Assembly (NCBI RefSeq): GCF_039929605.1
Contig: NZ_JBDSQX010000033.1
Span: forward strand, 36,478 to 100,477
Reading direction: 5' to 3'
DNA length: 64,000 nucleotides
Source of the DNA: Pelomonas sp039929605
Lineage (GTDB): Bacteria; Pseudomonadota; Gammaproteobacteria; Burkholderiales; Burkholderiaceae_C
Part shown: one piece after another, positions 43,621 through 52,645 of the stretch
Layout: the number at the start of each line of letters is the position of its first letter
Numbering within the stretch: the stretch's first letter is position 1
Notes under the pieces: generated by a model
The model's database searches: none
The model's input: the letters and a program-made list of their open reading frames with translations, nothing else
Told to the model about the DNA's origin: nothing
Translations under genes and position numbers: made by a program

Positions 43621-44727
43621 TTAGAACTCCACGACCGACCGGATCGACTCCCCTCGCCTCATCAATTCAAACCCCTCATTGATCTGCTCCAGCTTCAGCT
43701 TGTGCGTGATCAGCTCGTCGATGTGCACCTTGCCCTCCATGTACCAGTCGACGATCTTTGGCACATCCGTGCGCCCACGCGCCCCACCGAACGCCGAGCC
43801 TTCCCACTTGCGGCCGGTCACGAGCTGGAAAGGACGAGTCGAGATCTCAGCCCCCGCCGGTGCCACGCCGATGATGATGCTACGCCCCCAGCCCTTGTGC
43901 GTGCACTCCAGCGCCTGGCGCATCAGCTGCACGTTGCCGACGCATTCGAACGAATAGTCCGCGCCGCCATCGGTGAGCTGAACGATGTGGTCGACGACGT
44001 TGGCATGGTCCTTCGGATTCACAAAATCCGTCATACCGAAGCGCCGCGCCATCGCCTCGCGCGCCGGGTTGATGTCCACGCCAATGATCTTGCCGGCGCC
44101 CACCATCTTGGCGCCTTGAATCACATTCAAACCGATGCCCCCAAGGCCGAACACCACCACCGTCGCACCCGCCTCCACCTTGGCCGTGAACAGCACGGCG
44201 CCCACGCCGGTCGTCACGCCGCAGCCGATGTAGCAGACCTTGTCGAAGGGCGCGTCCGGCCGGATCTTGGCCAGCGCGATGCCCGGCACGACGATGTGGT
44301 TGGCGAAGGTGCTGGTGCCCATGTAGTGAAAGATCGGCTCGCCGTTCAGCGAGAAGCGCGAGGTGCCGTTGGGCATCAGGCCCTTGCCTTGCGTCGAGCG
44401 GATCGCCTGGCAGAGGTTGGTCTTGCGGCTCAGGCAGAACTTGCACTCGCGGCATTCGGGCGTGTAGAGCGGGATGACGTGGTCGCCGGGCTTCAGCCAG
44501 GGCACCTTGCTCTCCAGCACGACACCGGCGCCCTCATGGCCCAGCACGGCGGGGAAGAGGCCTTCGGGGTCGGCACCCGACAGCGTGAAGTCGTCGGTGT
44601 GGCAGATGCCGGTGGCCTTGATCTCGACGAGAACTTCGCCATCGGCTGGGCCTTCGAGGTCTAGCGTTTCGATGCTCAGCGGCTGGCCGGCCTTCCAGGC
44701 AACGGCCGCGCGGGTCTGAATGCTCAT
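43621..44727 (-). CDS. adhC: S-(hydroxymethyl)glutathione dehydrogenase / class III alcohol dehydrogenase
   Basis: A 368-residue zinc enzyme. Catalytic zinc region ATGICHTDD and GHEGAG, structural zinc Cys run in ECRECKFCLSRKTNLC, and the NAD fold GLGGIGLNVIQGAK. Oxidises S-hydroxymethylglutathione to S-formylglutathione. Partner fghA is 3 kb away, on the same strand, with dctA and the inverted-repeat block between. Confidence 0.95.
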   Translation of the reverse strand: MSIQTRAAVAWKAGQPLSIETLDLEGPADGEVLVEIKATGICHTDDFTLSGADPEGLFPAVLGHEGAGVVLESKVPWLKPGDHVIPLYTPECRECKFCLSRKTNLCQAIRSTQGKGLMPNGTSRFSLNGEPIFHYMGTSTFANHIVVPGIALAKIRPDAPFDKVCYIGCGVTTGVGAVLFTAKVEAGATVVVFGLGGIGLNVIQGAKMVGAGKIIGVDINPAREAMARRFGMTDFVNPKDHANVVDHIVQLTDGGADYSFECVGNVQLMRQALECTHKGWGRSIIIGVAPAGAEISTRPFQLVTGRKWEGSAFGGARGRTDVPKIVDWYMEGKVHIDELITHKLKLEQINEGFELMRRGESIRSVVEF

Positions 44728-44781
44728 GTCAATTACTCCTACGCGATGACTTGCGATGCATTAAACCGCGAGCCGCGCGCC

Positions 44782-44899
44782 GGGCCGCCCCAAGCCGGAC
44801 CGCGGGCGATGTGCTCGCGGCTCAATGCCGCGAGCATCGCCGTCCCCACGGGGGACCGCCCAGACTCGCCCGCGTTCAGCGGGGCGAGACTGGGCGAGG
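44782..44899. repeat. REP-like repeat, copy 2
   Basis: Matches 37768-37887. The hairpin is cleaner here: GGCGATG-T-GCTCGCGG pairs with CCGCGAGC-ATCGCC. The last 24 bases supply the final residues and stop of the FUSC gene, so the repeat invaded or grew into the gene's 3' end. Confidence 0.65.
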
Positions 44900-47008
44900 G
44901 GCTGACAGTCCGTCGAGCGCGGTGACGAATTCGCGCGCCTCGATGCGACACAGCCTGAGGCGGCGCAGCAGCCACGGCGTCAGGTCTTGCTGGCCGAGAT
45001 GCTCGGGCCAGGCGCCGGCATCGGCGTCGGGGATTTCGGCGGGGTCGGTGCCCGTGGCGGGCTCGCCATTGAGCACGTCCACGCAGGCCTTGAGGGCCAT
45101 CGGCAGCGCGGTTTCGGCCTTGCTGGCGTCCAGCCTGCCGGCGCGGCGCTGCACCTGCTGCTGCACGGCGCCGAGCAGCGCCATCAGGCGGTAGCCGTGG
45201 CTCAGGGCGGCCTCGATCTGGGCGTCGGGCAGGCGCACGCGCTCGGGCTCGACACGCGTGCGCTGGCCGGCGCCGGCCAGGGCCGCCAGCGCGCTGTAGG
45301 CCTGCTGGCGCGACACGCGCTGGGCGAGCTGCGCGTCGGCATCGGGCGCCCAGCGCAGCATGCTGGCCGCGTGCCGCGCCAGCGCGCCGCGCAACTGCGT
45401 GCCCAGGCGCGGCACGGCGGCCCGCTCCCAGCTCGGCAACACGAAGCTGAACAGCCACGCGAGACCGGCGCCGATGAAGGTGTCGGCCAGGCGCTCGCCG
45501 ATGGCCGGGCTGCTGGTCGGGTCCAGCATCAGTGGCTGCAGCAGGGCCATCAGCGTGGCGGCCGTGGCGGCGACGCGGTAGCGGCGGTTCACGTAGGCGT
45601 GCGCCGTGCCGACCGCCGCGATGAAGATGACGCTGAGCGCCGGCACCCATTCCACATGGGCCAGCAGCAGCACCAGCAGGCAGCCCTGCACGGTGCCGAT
45701 GATGCGGTTGTTGCGGCGCGCCAGCGTCTGCTCCAGGTTGCCGCGCAGCACGACGGCCACGCTCAGCATCAGCCAGAACGGATGGGCCGCCCACGGCAGC
45801 GCGGCACCCAGCGCGTAGGCGAACGACAGTGCCAGCGCCGAGCGCAGCGCATGCCGCATGACGCTGGACTGCAGCCTCAAGTGAGGCCTGAGCGCGGCCA
45901 GCGGCCAGCCCTCGGGCGACATGAAGGGGGCGAGCCTTTGCGGCGTCCAGGGGCTGTCGACGTCGTCGCGCCGGGCCTGGCGGGCAACCATGGCGCAGAC
46001 GTCGTCCAGCATGTGGCCGACCCGCGATTCCAGCGCCGACACGAGGTGGCTGCGCGAGTCACCGGCCGGCACGCGGATGGCGGCCAGGCGGTCGGCGAGC
46101 TGGCTGCGCCAGGCTTCGGCCGAAACCTCGGGCAGCGGCGCGCCCGAGGCCAGGGTGTCGGCCAGGGCCCCGAGCACATCGGCCAGCAGGCGCAGCGAGT
46201 CGGCCAACGCGGCGCGCCACTGGCGGCCGGGGAAGTCCTGGCCCAGCAGTTCGGTGTCCAGGCGGCTGGCGAGCAACAGGTCGCGCAGCTCGATGAGGCC
46301 GAGCACGAGGTCGGTCTGGCGGCGGCTGCGCGGCGAGCGGCGAGCGGCGAAGACCTGGTCGCGCGCGGCCTGCAGGGCGTCGGCCAGCACGACGTCATCG
46401 GCGATGGAGGCGCGGATGCGGGCTTCGTTGGCGCCCACGGCCAGCGCGATGCGCTGGGCGCGCGAACGCACGCGCCGCTCGCTGGCGCGCAAGGCCTCCA
46501 CGAGGGCCAGCTCACGCAGCCGGTGGCGCAGCACGACGGCCGCGCCGCGCGCCCAGCCGGCGTAGACGCAGCCGCCCAGGCCCACCCACAGCGCATGCTC
46601 GACCGGCGAGGTGCTGCCGGCCGTGCGGTCCCAGGCCATGGCGAACACCATGGCCAGCACCGGCGAAAACGACATCGGCCCGGCGCGCGCCCCCCAGGCC
46701 AGCGTCATCAGCGACAGGAAGGTCACCAAGGCGACCAGCGCCACGGTCAAGGCCAGCGAGCCGTCCACCAACCCCACCAGCAGCGTGACGAGGGCGGCAG
46801 CGAACGCGGCCGGCAGCACCCGGGGCAGCACGCGCTGCGGCGGGTTGGGTACGTCGGGCAGGCTGGCGCAGACGGCCCCGCCCACCGCCGCGAGGCCGGC
46901 CGTCTCGCCAAACAGCGCGCTGATGACGAGGTGCGTCGTCGCGACGCCCAGCGCCACGCCCAAGCCGTTCAGATGGGTCGCCTCCAGGCGGCGCAGCAAG
47001 GCTCTCAC
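44876..47008 (-). CDS. FUSC-family (YccS-like) inner-membrane protein
   Basis: A 710-residue protein with two clusters of hydrophobic helices (about 15-165 and 390-520), each followed by a soluble helical domain, the FUSC/YccS layout. Related to aromatic-acid efflux pumps. GTG 47008 overlaps the upstream stop (GTGA), so its synthesis is coupled to the TPR/metallopeptidase gene. The final residues lie in repeat copy 2. Confidence 0.85.
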   Translation of the reverse strand: MRALLRRLEATHLNGLGVALGVATTHLVISALFGETAGLAAVGGAVCASLPDVPNPPQRVLPRVLPAAFAAALVTLLVGLVDGSLALTVALVALVTFLSLMTLAWGARAGPMSFSPVLAMVFAMAWDRTAGSTSPVEHALWVGLGGCVYAGWARGAAVVLRHRLRELALVEALRASERRVRSRAQRIALAVGANEARIRASIADDVVLADALQAARDQVFAARRSPRSRRQTDLVLGLIELRDLLLASRLDTELLGQDFPGRQWRAALADSLRLLADVLGALADTLASGAPLPEVSAEAWRSQLADRLAAIRVPAGDSRSHLVSALESRVGHMLDDVCAMVARQARRDDVDSPWTPQRLAPFMSPEGWPLAALRPHLRLQSSVMRHALRSALALSFAYALGAALPWAAHPFWLMLSVAVVLRGNLEQTLARRNNRIIGTVQGCLLVLLLAHVEWVPALSVIFIAAVGTAHAYVNRRYRVAATAATLMALLQPLMLDPTSSPAIGERLADTFIGAGLAWLFSFVLPSWERAAVPRLGTQLRGALARHAASMLRWAPDADAQLAQRVSRQQAYSALAALAGAGQRTRVEPERVRLPDAQIEAALSHGYRLMALLGAVQQQVQRRAGRLDASKAETALPMALKACVDVLNGEPATGTDPAEIPDADAGAWPEHLGQQDLTPWLLRRLRLCRIEAREFVTALDGLSAPRPVSPR

Positions 47009-49431
47009 TTGAGCAACATCTCCATGACGCGGCGCTGCACCGCCGGCAGTTCGTGCACCGACAGCCACTCTGATTTGTCGGCCCGGTAGACATAGCCCGG
47101 CGGCGTTCCAGCGGCGATGCGCTGGCGTAGCGGCGCGAGTGCGGCCTGGGCGGCCTGAGCGGAATCACCCTGCCCTTGCGCCCGCAGCGCGCCGGCTTGC
47201 ACGATGAGGGCGAGGTCGCTCCAGGGGCCCAGCGCCAGCGCCTCGGTGGCAGCGCGCTGGGCGGCAGCGGCGTCGCCATCGGCCAGGCCCAGCCAGGCCT
47301 GCAGGGCTAGGGTGTCGGGGTCACGCGGGTCCAGCAGCAACGCGGCCTTGATCTGCGCCCGCGCCGGCTCGCGGCGGCCGGCGCGCAGCAGGTCCAGCGC
47401 GTAGTCGCGGCGCAGCGCCAGCAGGCCGGTGCGCAGGCGCAGCACGGCCTCGTACTGCGTGAAGGCTTCGTCCCAGCGGCCGTCCAGCGCCAGCGTGGCG
47501 GCGCGGCCCCAGAGCGCGTCGGGCTGATCGCCCTGGTAGGCCAGCACGGCGTCGTAGCTGGCGAGTGCGCGCGGCACATCGCCCAGTCGCCGGTGGTGGT
47601 CGGCCAGTGCGAGGTCGACACGGAAGCGGTCTTCGCCCTTCAACTGCGCGATGCCGCGCGACAGGCCCGGCAGCACCTCGGTGGCCAGCGGGCTGCCGCC
47701 ATGCCACAGCGCATCGGCCGCCGCCACCCGCAGCGCACCGCTGTGCGGGTGGCTGGCCAGCGCACGGCCGGCCAGCTCGCGGGCGGCGGCGCCGTTGCCT
47801 TCCAGCGCCAGCGCGCTCAGCCGCGCGGCCAGCGCGCTTTCGTCATCGGGCGCCAGAGCCAGCGCGCGCTCGAACAGCGGCGCGGCGTCCGCCAGCTTGC
47901 CGTCTTCCAGCTTCTGCTGGCCGGCCTTGACGAGGGCAATCGGCAGGCTGGCACGCGTGTCGCGCTGGGCGAAGAAGCGCTTGACCGATGCACGCAGCGC
48001 CGGGTCCATCGCGATGAGGCGCTCGCGCACGATCTCGCGGCCGTCGTAGGCATCGCGCCGTGGCGACATCTCGGCGTTGGCACCCTCGGCGAAGTACTCC
48101 CACACCGAGCCGCCCGCGTAGCGCGACAAAAAGCCCGCATTGGCCTTGTCAGCCGTCTTCGCGTCTCGCGCCTTGGCCTGTTGGTACAGCGCCTCGATTC
48201 CCCTCGACTGATCGGCCGTCAGCACGCCGTGCACCTGGTGGGTCAGCTCGTGCAGCACGGTGTTGTATTTGTCGAAGATGCTGCGCTCGACATCCTCGAT
48301 GCCGGTCACGGTGAAGTGGCCGCCCATGCCGCGCACGTCGTCCCACAGGCGCGAGTCGTAGTCGATGCGTGCGTCCTTCAGCGCGTGGGCCTCGGGCGTC
48401 TCGGACAGGCGCATCCACATCGGCTTGATGAAGTGCCTCGCGCCGCCTTCCACCAGCACCGGGATGAAGGCCCGCCACGGCGCGACGGACAGCGCCACGC
48501 GCTTGCGGTGGCGCGGCGACAGGTCTTGCCAGTTCAGCACATAGCGCTCGATGCCGGGCACGGCGGGCATGGGCGTGGCGGCAAAGCGGCGCTCATAGGC
48601 GGCGCGGTGCACGTCCACCGTGAAGCGTTGCGACTCCAGCGCCTTGGCGGCGATGGCATGCGCCCGGCCGAGCTGCGGGCAGCGTTCCAGCACGGCCAGA
48701 CTGACGGCCAGCGCGTGGTCGAAGTCGCCTTGCTCGAAGGCATCGGACGCGCGCCGCACGTCGGCCAGCAGCGGCGCGAATGCGGGGCCCAGCCGCGCGG
48801 CGAGCTGGGTGTAGTTCTCGCGGGCGTAGCCGTTGCCGAGCAGGTAGTGGGCCGCCTCGTGGTGGGGGTTCAGCGCGATGGCAGCTTCGGCCGCAGCGAT
48901 GGCGTCCTCGGTGCGGCCGAGGCGGATCAGCGTGTCGGCCAGGGCCGAAAGGCCGTCGGCGGTGCGCTCGGCGGCGAGGCCTTGCTCCAGCTTCTGCAGC
49001 GAGGCGTCGAACTCGCGCAGTTGGTAGTGACGTTGGCCGAGGCCACGCAGGGCATGGGTCTGGTCGATGGGCCGAACGGCCTTGCGCAGTGCGCGCTCGA
49101 AACATTGCTTCGCGCGCTCGAAATCACGCCGGTCCAGCGCCAGGCGGCCGGCGGCCAGCAGGTCGACGGCGTCCACCTCGGTGGCCTTCAACACCCCAAG
49201 CGTGCGGCGGTCAACGGCGGCGCCGTCGTCGCGGGCGAACAGCCATTGGTAGATGACGGCGCGCTCGTCGGCACTCGGCTTGGGCGCACGCAGCAGCACA
49301 TCGAGCGCAGGGCGGGCGGCGGCGTATTGCTGCTCGGTCAGCAGGGCCTGCAGGCGGGTCGCATCGGCAGACGCTTGCGCGGCCAGGGTCAGGCTGAGAA
49401 CCAGGCCAATGGCCAGTCGGCGCCAGGGCAT
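47005..49431 (-). CDS. Secreted TPR protein with zinc-metallopeptidase core
   Basis: An 808-residue protein: signal peptide (1-22, QASA), TPR-like repeats (about 90-270), a peptidase-like core with HELTH (394-398) and a downstream EYFAEG (445-450) that would supply the third zinc ligand, then a second block of TPR-like repeats (about 490-770). The HExxH...E arrangement resembles gluzincins such as the lethal-factor-like domain. Expected in the periplasm or outside. Coupled to the FUSC gene downstream. Substrate unknown; I did not find this architecture among named proteases I know. Confidence 0.8.
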   Translation of the reverse strand: MPWRRLAIGLVLSLTLAAQASADATRLQALLTEQQYAAARPALDVLLRAPKPSADERAVIYQWLFARDDGAAVDRRTLGVLKATEVDAVDLLAAGRLALDRRDFERAKQCFERALRKAVRPIDQTHALRGLGQRHYQLREFDASLQKLEQGLAAERTADGLSALADTLIRLGRTEDAIAAAEAAIALNPHHEAAHYLLGNGYARENYTQLAARLGPAFAPLLADVRRASDAFEQGDFDHALAVSLAVLERCPQLGRAHAIAAKALESQRFTVDVHRAAYERRFAATPMPAVPGIERYVLNWQDLSPRHRKRVALSVAPWRAFIPVLVEGGARHFIKPMWMRLSETPEAHALKDARIDYDSRLWDDVRGMGGHFTVTGIEDVERSIFDKYNTVLHELTHQVHGVLTADQSRGIEALYQQAKARDAKTADKANAGFLSRYAGGSVWEYFAEGANAEMSPRRDAYDGREIVRERLIAMDPALRASVKRFFAQRDTRASLPIALVKAGQQKLEDGKLADAAPLFERALALAPDDESALAARLSALALEGNGAAARELAGRALASHPHSGALRVAAADALWHGGSPLATEVLPGLSRGIAQLKGEDRFRVDLALADHHRRLGDVPRALASYDAVLAYQGDQPDALWGRAATLALDGRWDEAFTQYEAVLRLRTGLLALRRDYALDLLRAGRREPARAQIKAALLLDPRDPDTLALQAWLGLADGDAAAAQRAATEALALGPWSDLALIVQAGALRAQGQGDSAQAAQAALAPLRQRIAAGTPPGYVYRADKSEWLSVHELPAVQRRVMEMLLK

Positions 49432-49536
49432 TCGGGCTCCGTGAAGTGGAGCGCGGATGCTAAGGCAACGCTGAACTAGGTCGGCCCCTGTCGTGGCCTA
49501 TTGACGCCGCCGCCCAGCCGACGATCATCCCGGCCC

Positions 49537-51462
49537 ATGCCACTACCCAAGCTCGGCCGCTCCGTCCCGCCGCACGAACGCCATCCCGTCGCCTGGTATC
49601 AGCCCGACGTGCTGTGGACGGCGGCGCGACAGGCGCTGTCGTCGCTGGACGAGCTGCGCAACCGCGACGGCCGCGAGAGCCAGCCGCTGCCGATGAAGGT
49701 CATCGACCGCAGCGAACCCGAGGCAGGCGGTGATTTCAAGGGGCAGTGCTGGTTCGACTTCATCGCCGACACGGGCGATGGCGGCAACGCCTGCTACGCC
49801 GTTGCGAACGCGGCGCTGGCGGACGAATTGCAGCTGAGCGGCCAGACGCTGCCGCGCGGCAGCCTGCTGATGTTCGGCGGCGACCTGGCCTACCCGGCCG
49901 CCAGCACGCACGACTACCGCTACCGCTTCGTCGAGATGTTCGAGGCCGTGCGCAACAGCCATGAGCCGACCATCGTGCGGGGCCGGCGGCTGACGCTGGC
50001 CGCCATTCCGCAGAACCACGACTGGATGGACTCGGCCTCCACCTTCAGCCGCTACTTCACGCGCCGCAATGACTCCGCGCCGCTGCTGGGCGCCAAGATC
50101 CCCCAGCGCCAGACCTATTTCTGCATCAGGCTGCCCGGCGGTTGGTGGGCGCTGGGGCTGGACTTTGCGCTGGACCACGACATCGACCGTGACCAGTACG
50201 AGCAGTTCGAAGCCTTGCTGAGCGAGCGCGGCCTCGTCACCGACGACGGGCACGAATATCACATCGAGCCCGAAGACCGCGTGCTGCTGATCTACCCCGA
50301 GCCCTACTGGACGCGGCCCATCGGCGACGGTGCCGACGACAGCCACCCCAAGCGCTACCAGACGCTGGAAGGCCTGCTGCGTGGCCGCGTGAAGCTGCGC
50401 CTGGCCGGCGACCTGCACCACTACCTGCGCTGGGATTCTGTGAACTGGGGCCGCGCCGTCATCTGCGGCACGGGCGGCGCGTTCACGCACCCCACGCACA
50501 CCAAGCCGACGAAGCGCCCCGTGCGGCTGCAGGAGTTCGACACGCAGGACTGCATTCCGCCCGAGCCCTTCACATCTCAGCCGGCGCTGGCCATCGGCCT
50601 GACGGAGAAGGCGCATGCGGGCTGCGAGTTCGAGCGCATCGAGGCCACCGCCTACCCGGACATCGAGACCTCACGGGCCGGCTGCATCGGCAACCTGCTG
50701 GCGCTGTTCCGTCGCGACGCCAGCGGCGGCGGCGGCAATGCCTGGTTCGCTGTGCTGCTGGGCGCGCTGTATTGGTTCAACGCCTATCTGAATTCCATGC
50801 CTTTCGTCGACTCGTTCGAGCCCGACGGCTTCAAGGCGATGTGGCGCTTCGATATGGGCGACTACTGGCATGTCTTCATGCTCTGGCTCAAGGCCATGGT
50901 GTTCAGCCCGCTGGGCTTTCTGATCAACCTGCTGATGGCCTTCGGCTGCATGGTCATGGGTCGCGAGACGGTCGACGAGCTGCCGCCGACAGTGAACCCC
51001 ATCTGCCGCTGGATCATCATGTGGGGCATCGGCGCACTGCACGCGGCGGTGCATGTGCTGGCCGTCTACAGCCTGGAGTTCTGGGGCCACCAACTGGTGG
51101 GCGAACTGGGCTGGATAGGGGACCGCACCGAGCCCGCCGGCCTCATCGTGCACTCCTGCCTGGTGGGCCTGGGCGTGTTCAGCATTGGCGGCCTGGTGGG
51201 CGCGGGCGTCTTCGGCGCCTACCTCGCGCTGATGTCGCGGCTGGGCTACCTGACCAACAACGGCTACTCGGCGCTGGACGGGCAGGACCACAAGGGCTTC
51301 CTGCGCTTTCGCATCGACAAGGACGGCGGGCTGACAGCGTGGTTCATTGCGCTGGACCGGGTGCCTCGAAAGTGGCGGCGCAATGAGGGGTCGGGGCCGG
51401 TGTGGGTGGCGGATGACGAGGAGGCGACGGCGCCGAGGGTGCGGGACAAGTTCGGCCTGTGA
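49537..51462 (+). CDS. Membrane-bound calcineurin-like metallophosphoesterase
   Basis: A 641-residue protein. The N-terminal half shows metallophosphoesterase motifs in modified form: ADTGDGG (77-83), GGDLAYP (114-120), PQNHDW (158-163, Gln where GNHD has Gly) and AGDLHHYLRW in place of GHxH. The C-terminal half (about 400-600) has several membrane helices, then a soluble tail. The ATG at 49537 follows a TTG-start alternative. It is divergent from the TPR/metallopeptidase gene. Substrate is unknown. Confidence 0.82.
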   Translation: MPLPKLGRSVPPHERHPVAWYQPDVLWTAARQALSSLDELRNRDGRESQPLPMKVIDRSEPEAGGDFKGQCWFDFIADTGDGGNACYAVANAALADELQLSGQTLPRGSLLMFGGDLAYPAASTHDYRYRFVEMFEAVRNSHEPTIVRGRRLTLAAIPQNHDWMDSASTFSRYFTRRNDSAPLLGAKIPQRQTYFCIRLPGGWWALGLDFALDHDIDRDQYEQFEALLSERGLVTDDGHEYHIEPEDRVLLIYPEPYWTRPIGDGADDSHPKRYQTLEGLLRGRVKLRLAGDLHHYLRWDSVNWGRAVICGTGGAFTHPTHTKPTKRPVRLQEFDTQDCIPPEPFTSQPALAIGLTEKAHAGCEFERIEATAYPDIETSRAGCIGNLLALFRRDASGGGGNAWFAVLLGALYWFNAYLNSMPFVDSFEPDGFKAMWRFDMGDYWHVFMLWLKAMVFSPLGFLINLLMAFGCMVMGRETVDELPPTVNPICRWIIMWGIGALHAAVHVLAVYSLEFWGHQLVGELGWIGDRTEPAGLIVHSCLVGLGVFSIGGLVGAGVFGAYLALMSRLGYLTNNGYSALDGQDHKGFLRFRIDKDGGLTAWFIALDRVPRKWRRNEGSGPVWVADDEEATAPRVRDKFGL

Positions 51463-51511
51463 TGCAGAGCTTCGGGTCATGCGCGAGCGGATTCGGCTGC
51501 TGGGCAAACGC

Positions 51512-51545
51512 GCCTTACCAGTAAGGCATAGCTGTCGGCTACGAT
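51512..51545 (+). promoter_or_regulatory. Palindrome and weak promoter before parA
   Basis: GCCTTAC-CA-GTAAGGC (51512-51527) is a perfect palindrome. A TTACCA within it and a TACGAT at 51540-51545 could be a weak -35/-10 pair with a 19-bp spacer. This would let the encoded protein or a partner control expression. Confidence 0.35.
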
Positions 51546-51576
51546 CCGCGCCGTTCAACTGTTGGAGCGCATTCAC

Positions 51577-52635
51577 ATGGCCATCTACTCGGTCTGGAAC
51601 AACAAAGGTGGCGTTGGCAAAAGCTATCTCACCTTTCAAGTAGCGTCCGAGTACGCAAGGACTCATCGAGGCCAGCGAGTGCTCGTGATCGACCTGTGCC
51701 CTCAGGCGAACTCCTCGTCCATGTTGCTAGGCGGCATATTGGCAGGTGAGCATCATCTGAGCCAAATACACCAAGGGAACCAGCGCTCGACGATCTCGGG
51801 CTACATGGAAGAGCGAATCTTCAGCCCCTATGCAAATCCGCGCTCTGGCGGTCGTTTTTCAACGCGGGTCCATGACTTCAACAACATGGTGCCTGACAAC
51901 TTGTATTTGGTTGTTGGCGATGAGCAGCTCGAAATACAGGCGTCCCGGATTACTGCTGCGACGAATCCCGGCCCACAGGACGCATGGCGGATTGTTCACA
52001 CTTGGATTAGCGATCTGATCGCTGATATCCAGCATGCCTGGGATCAGGAGCAGATCACCGTCTTCATTGACTGCAATCCAAGCTTCTCCATCTACACCGA
52101 GCTGGCTTTGTCTGCATCGGATCGCCTGATCGTTCCCTTCTCGGCTGACGGTTCATCGAAGCGAGCCGTGCGAGCTGTTCTTTCGCTCGTTTACGGCGTA
52201 CAGCGCTACCCCGGCCAAGCTCAATCTGAATTCTTCTTGAACACTCAGCGGTACCGCATGTCGTCACCGCAGCTCTACATGTACGTAGGCAACCGTCTTA
52301 CCCAGGCAAGCGGATCGTCTGCTGCGGCGTTCAAGAGTGTCGTGAACGAGATCGGTGATGAGATTCATGCCGTTTGGCAATCCAATGCAGGATTGTTTTG
52401 CATCCATCCAAATGGAGCGCCTGTGCCCGCCAACAAGCGCGCATTCAAGCAAATGTTTCAGTACGAGGTCAACGATGCCAACACGGCCTCGGTAGTCTCT
52501 GGCGCCAGCGGAATACCGATTGCAAGCCTGACTTCAGGAAAGCGAATGGTGCTAGGAAAACAAGTCGTAGTGAATCAGAGCCAACTTGATAAGCAAGTCC
52601 CGAACATCCAGCAACTCGCTGCGGCAATCGAGTGA
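51577..52635 (+). CDS. Lone ParA/MinD-type ATPase
   Basis: A 352-residue protein. Deviant Walker A NKGGVGKS (9-16), VLVIDLCPQAN (36-45) and Walker B-like ITVFIDCNPSF. Family members bind DNA or membranes as ATP dimers and move cargo. There is no ParB, no parS-like array and no second gene. Base composition is clearly less GC-rich than flanking genes, and its stop is only 10 bp from a convergent stop, suggesting insertion. GGAG precedes ATG 51577. Confidence 0.9.
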   Translation: MAIYSVWNNKGGVGKSYLTFQVASEYARTHRGQRVLVIDLCPQANSSSMLLGGILAGEHHLSQIHQGNQRSTISGYMEERIFSPYANPRSGGRFSTRVHDFNNMVPDNLYLVVGDEQLEIQASRITAATNPGPQDAWRIVHTWISDLIADIQHAWDQEQITVFIDCNPSFSIYTELALSASDRLIVPFSADGSSKRAVRAVLSLVYGVQRYPGQAQSEFFLNTQRYRMSSPQLYMYVGNRLTQASGSSAAAFKSVVNEIGDEIHAVWQSNAGLFCIHPNGAPVPANKRAFKQMFQYEVNDANTASVVSGASGIPIASLTSGKRMVLGKQVVVNQSQLDKQVPNIQQLAAAIE

Positions 52636-52645
52636 TTTGAGATAG

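Noticed and set aside
43497..43682. Open frame starting VTFFWPRRRK in the right repeat arm
   Set aside because: It is a translation of the inverted repeat and runs into the adhC 3' end; such frames are repeat artefacts.
44987..49479. Long open frames antisense to the FUSC and TPR/metallopeptidase genes
   Set aside because: They mirror real minus-strand genes with signal peptide, helices and HELTH motif; no ribosome sites or motifs on the plus strand.
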